Source of the DNA: Rotaria macrura
Taxonomy: Eukaryota; Rotifera; Eurotatoria; Philodinida; Philodinidae
DNA length: 64,000 nt
Direction of reading: 5' to 3'
Assembly (NCBI GenBank): GCA_900239685.1
Contig: OENT01000387.1
Location: 60,357 to 124,356, forward strand
Shown: one piece after another, positions 62,838 through 64,000 of the stretch
How the letters are laid out: every line of letters starts with the position of its first letter
Numbering within the stretch: position 1 is the first letter of the stretch
Position numbers and translations under genes: made by a program
Notes under the pieces: model-generated
Databases searched by the model: none
Seen by the model: only the letters and a program-made list of their open reading frames with translations
What the model was told of the DNA's origin: nothing

Positions 62838-63779
62838 CTAAAAAAGATACAATCGTTGTCATCAAACATATCATAAGAGGCATGGCATGAAGAACATTTG
62901 TCAAACTTATTAAGTAGATTACTCAATCTATTAACTAATCGATTGGCTATCTCGATTGATCAGTATGAAAGCATCTATCTTCTAGCTAAGATATCTTTTT
63001 TCTATTTGTGAGTAAGCACTGAAATTGAATTTTATCATAAAGGATTATCATCAATATTAGCAATCGAAAATAACGTATACTTCATACGTTGTATTTCACT
63101 CTGGCTACAATCTTGCGTTTTATTATTCTATAGTCTTCAGTTGAGATCTAGCTACATAGAATAGAAAACAGTCATAAAATCTTTTCGGATGTAAACTGCA
63201 TTTTCCTCTCTGTGGCAGATTTTGACTGATGACAACTTCGTTGAAAATCCATTTTTCTATTTGCTATTGAATAAATCGATTTGTTGATAGATAAAGTATT
63301 ACAAAGACCTATGTTTTTTTCTATTTTCCTAAATATTGCTTTATAATTTCAACAAGCAAACTTCCAATGCGAGAAAAGAATCACAATCAGAGTATCCACA
63401 TACATCCAAAACTTTCTTCATTGCAGTAAAATTTCATTTAAGGAGACGCATCATAATACGACGAGTAGTTGATTTCAATTATGATTAGAATTCACTAACG
63501 TATGTCTATTAGGTGCTGAATAATACGAGAGAGAGAGAGAGAGAGGAGAGAGACAATTCCAGAAAAACACCTAGTTTACTAATCAATGAAGATAGCACGG
63601 TCAACTAATTTCGTGGTGACATGAAAACGTATAATTATAAGAAAAACATCATCACAGCAGTATCTGAACGATGAAGATAGGTCATAAAAAATAAACTGAT
63701 TAGCAAGGCATAAAAAACATAATTGATAGTTATGAATTAGTTTACTTCAAGGGTTCAACTTGTTGAAACCGCACGGACT
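62838..63779. other. Probable ARIH2 intron
   Basis: No further ariadne-2 exon is recognised. A (GA)n run lies at 63527-63553. Confidence 0.5.
63527..63553. repeat. GA microsatellite
   Basis: A (GA)n tract with one GG interruption. Confidence 0.8.
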
Positions 63780-63855
63780 CGACAAGCTACTCAGAGTCCG
63801 AACCCTATGCGACCTGATAAAGTTTAACCCGAGCCCGAACTGAGCCGACCCGAGC
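63765..63855. repeat. GC-rich CCCGA-type patch
   Basis: A local composition jump in AT-rich DNA: repeated cccga/ccgaac words (cccgagcccgaac, ccgacccgagc) and a small ggactc..gagtcc stem. It looks like part of a dispersed repeat whose extent I cannot set. Confidence 0.4.
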
Positions 63856-63909
63856 AATAATAGAAAATCGGTTTTCTTTTAACAAATATGTTGGAGGGGA
63901 AATTAAAAT

Positions 63910-63975
63910 CTAGGGGAATTTAAAATTCCCCTAGGGGAAATTAAAATTTTAATTTGCCCTAGGGCAAATTAAAAT
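63910..63975. repeat. Adjacent perfect palindromes
   Basis: Bases 63910-63934 form a perfect 12-bp-arm hairpin (ctaggggaattt, one central base, then its complement). Bases 63946-63975 form a perfect 30-bp palindrome centred on ccctaggg. The spacer repeats the same taggggaaattaaaa words. Confidence 0.8.
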
Positions 63976-64000
63976 CTTTCTCTTTTCCATATATTTCATA

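Overview
This is an animal (eukaryotic) nuclear window: AT-rich, about 70% A+T by eye, with many GT..AG introns of 50-75 bp and conserved metazoan genes. These include a Na,K-ATPase-like pump, nicastrin, an NKX6 homeobox gene, WDR47, ariadne-2, spastin, HGSNAT and the PAR-dependent repair factors APLF and CHD1L. Compact introns next to an intron-bearing alpha-amylase of bacterial (Bacteroidetes-like) style fit a bdelloid rotifer best. That assignment is inference, not proof. I assembled gene models by hand from splice sites and reading-frame continuity. Every multi-exon model whose start lies in the window sums to a whole number of codons. Layout, left to right ('-' is minus strand): GH13 alpha-amylase (-, 720-3215); spastin (-, 5949-9206); P2C cation ATPase (-, 14311-19280, first exon not found); myosin-I-tail (TH1) protein (-, 20162-22085, 5' end uncertain); nicastrin (-, 26938-29094); TMEM216/TMEM80-like ciliary protein (+, 30642-31139); NKX6 (-, 33847-36466, 5' end missing); theta-like GST (-, 38570-39428); a small membrane protein (+, 40362-40586); WDR47 (-, 40977-45089); CHD1L/ALC1 with an extra C-terminal BRCT domain (-, 50230-56023); APLF (-, 56198-57709); HGSNAT (-, 58676-60994); and the last three exons of ariadne-2 (-, 62501-62837). 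Twelve of 14 genes are on the minus strand. Non-coding stretches of 1-5 kb hold microsatellites and several inverted-repeat elements (10484-11210, 31367-31890, 58208-58375, 63910-63975). The most interesting unit is APLF followed directly by CHD1L. Both act on poly(ADP-ribose) at DNA breaks; they are head to tail 174 bp apart, and a strong splice acceptor abuts the downstream ATG. This looks like a small PAR-response operon resolved by trans-splicing. The second is a Na,K-ATPase relative with a gastric H,K-ATPase-type lysine in M5, loss of both acidic residues of the third Na+ site and an altered C-terminus. The third is the probable horizontally acquired amylase.
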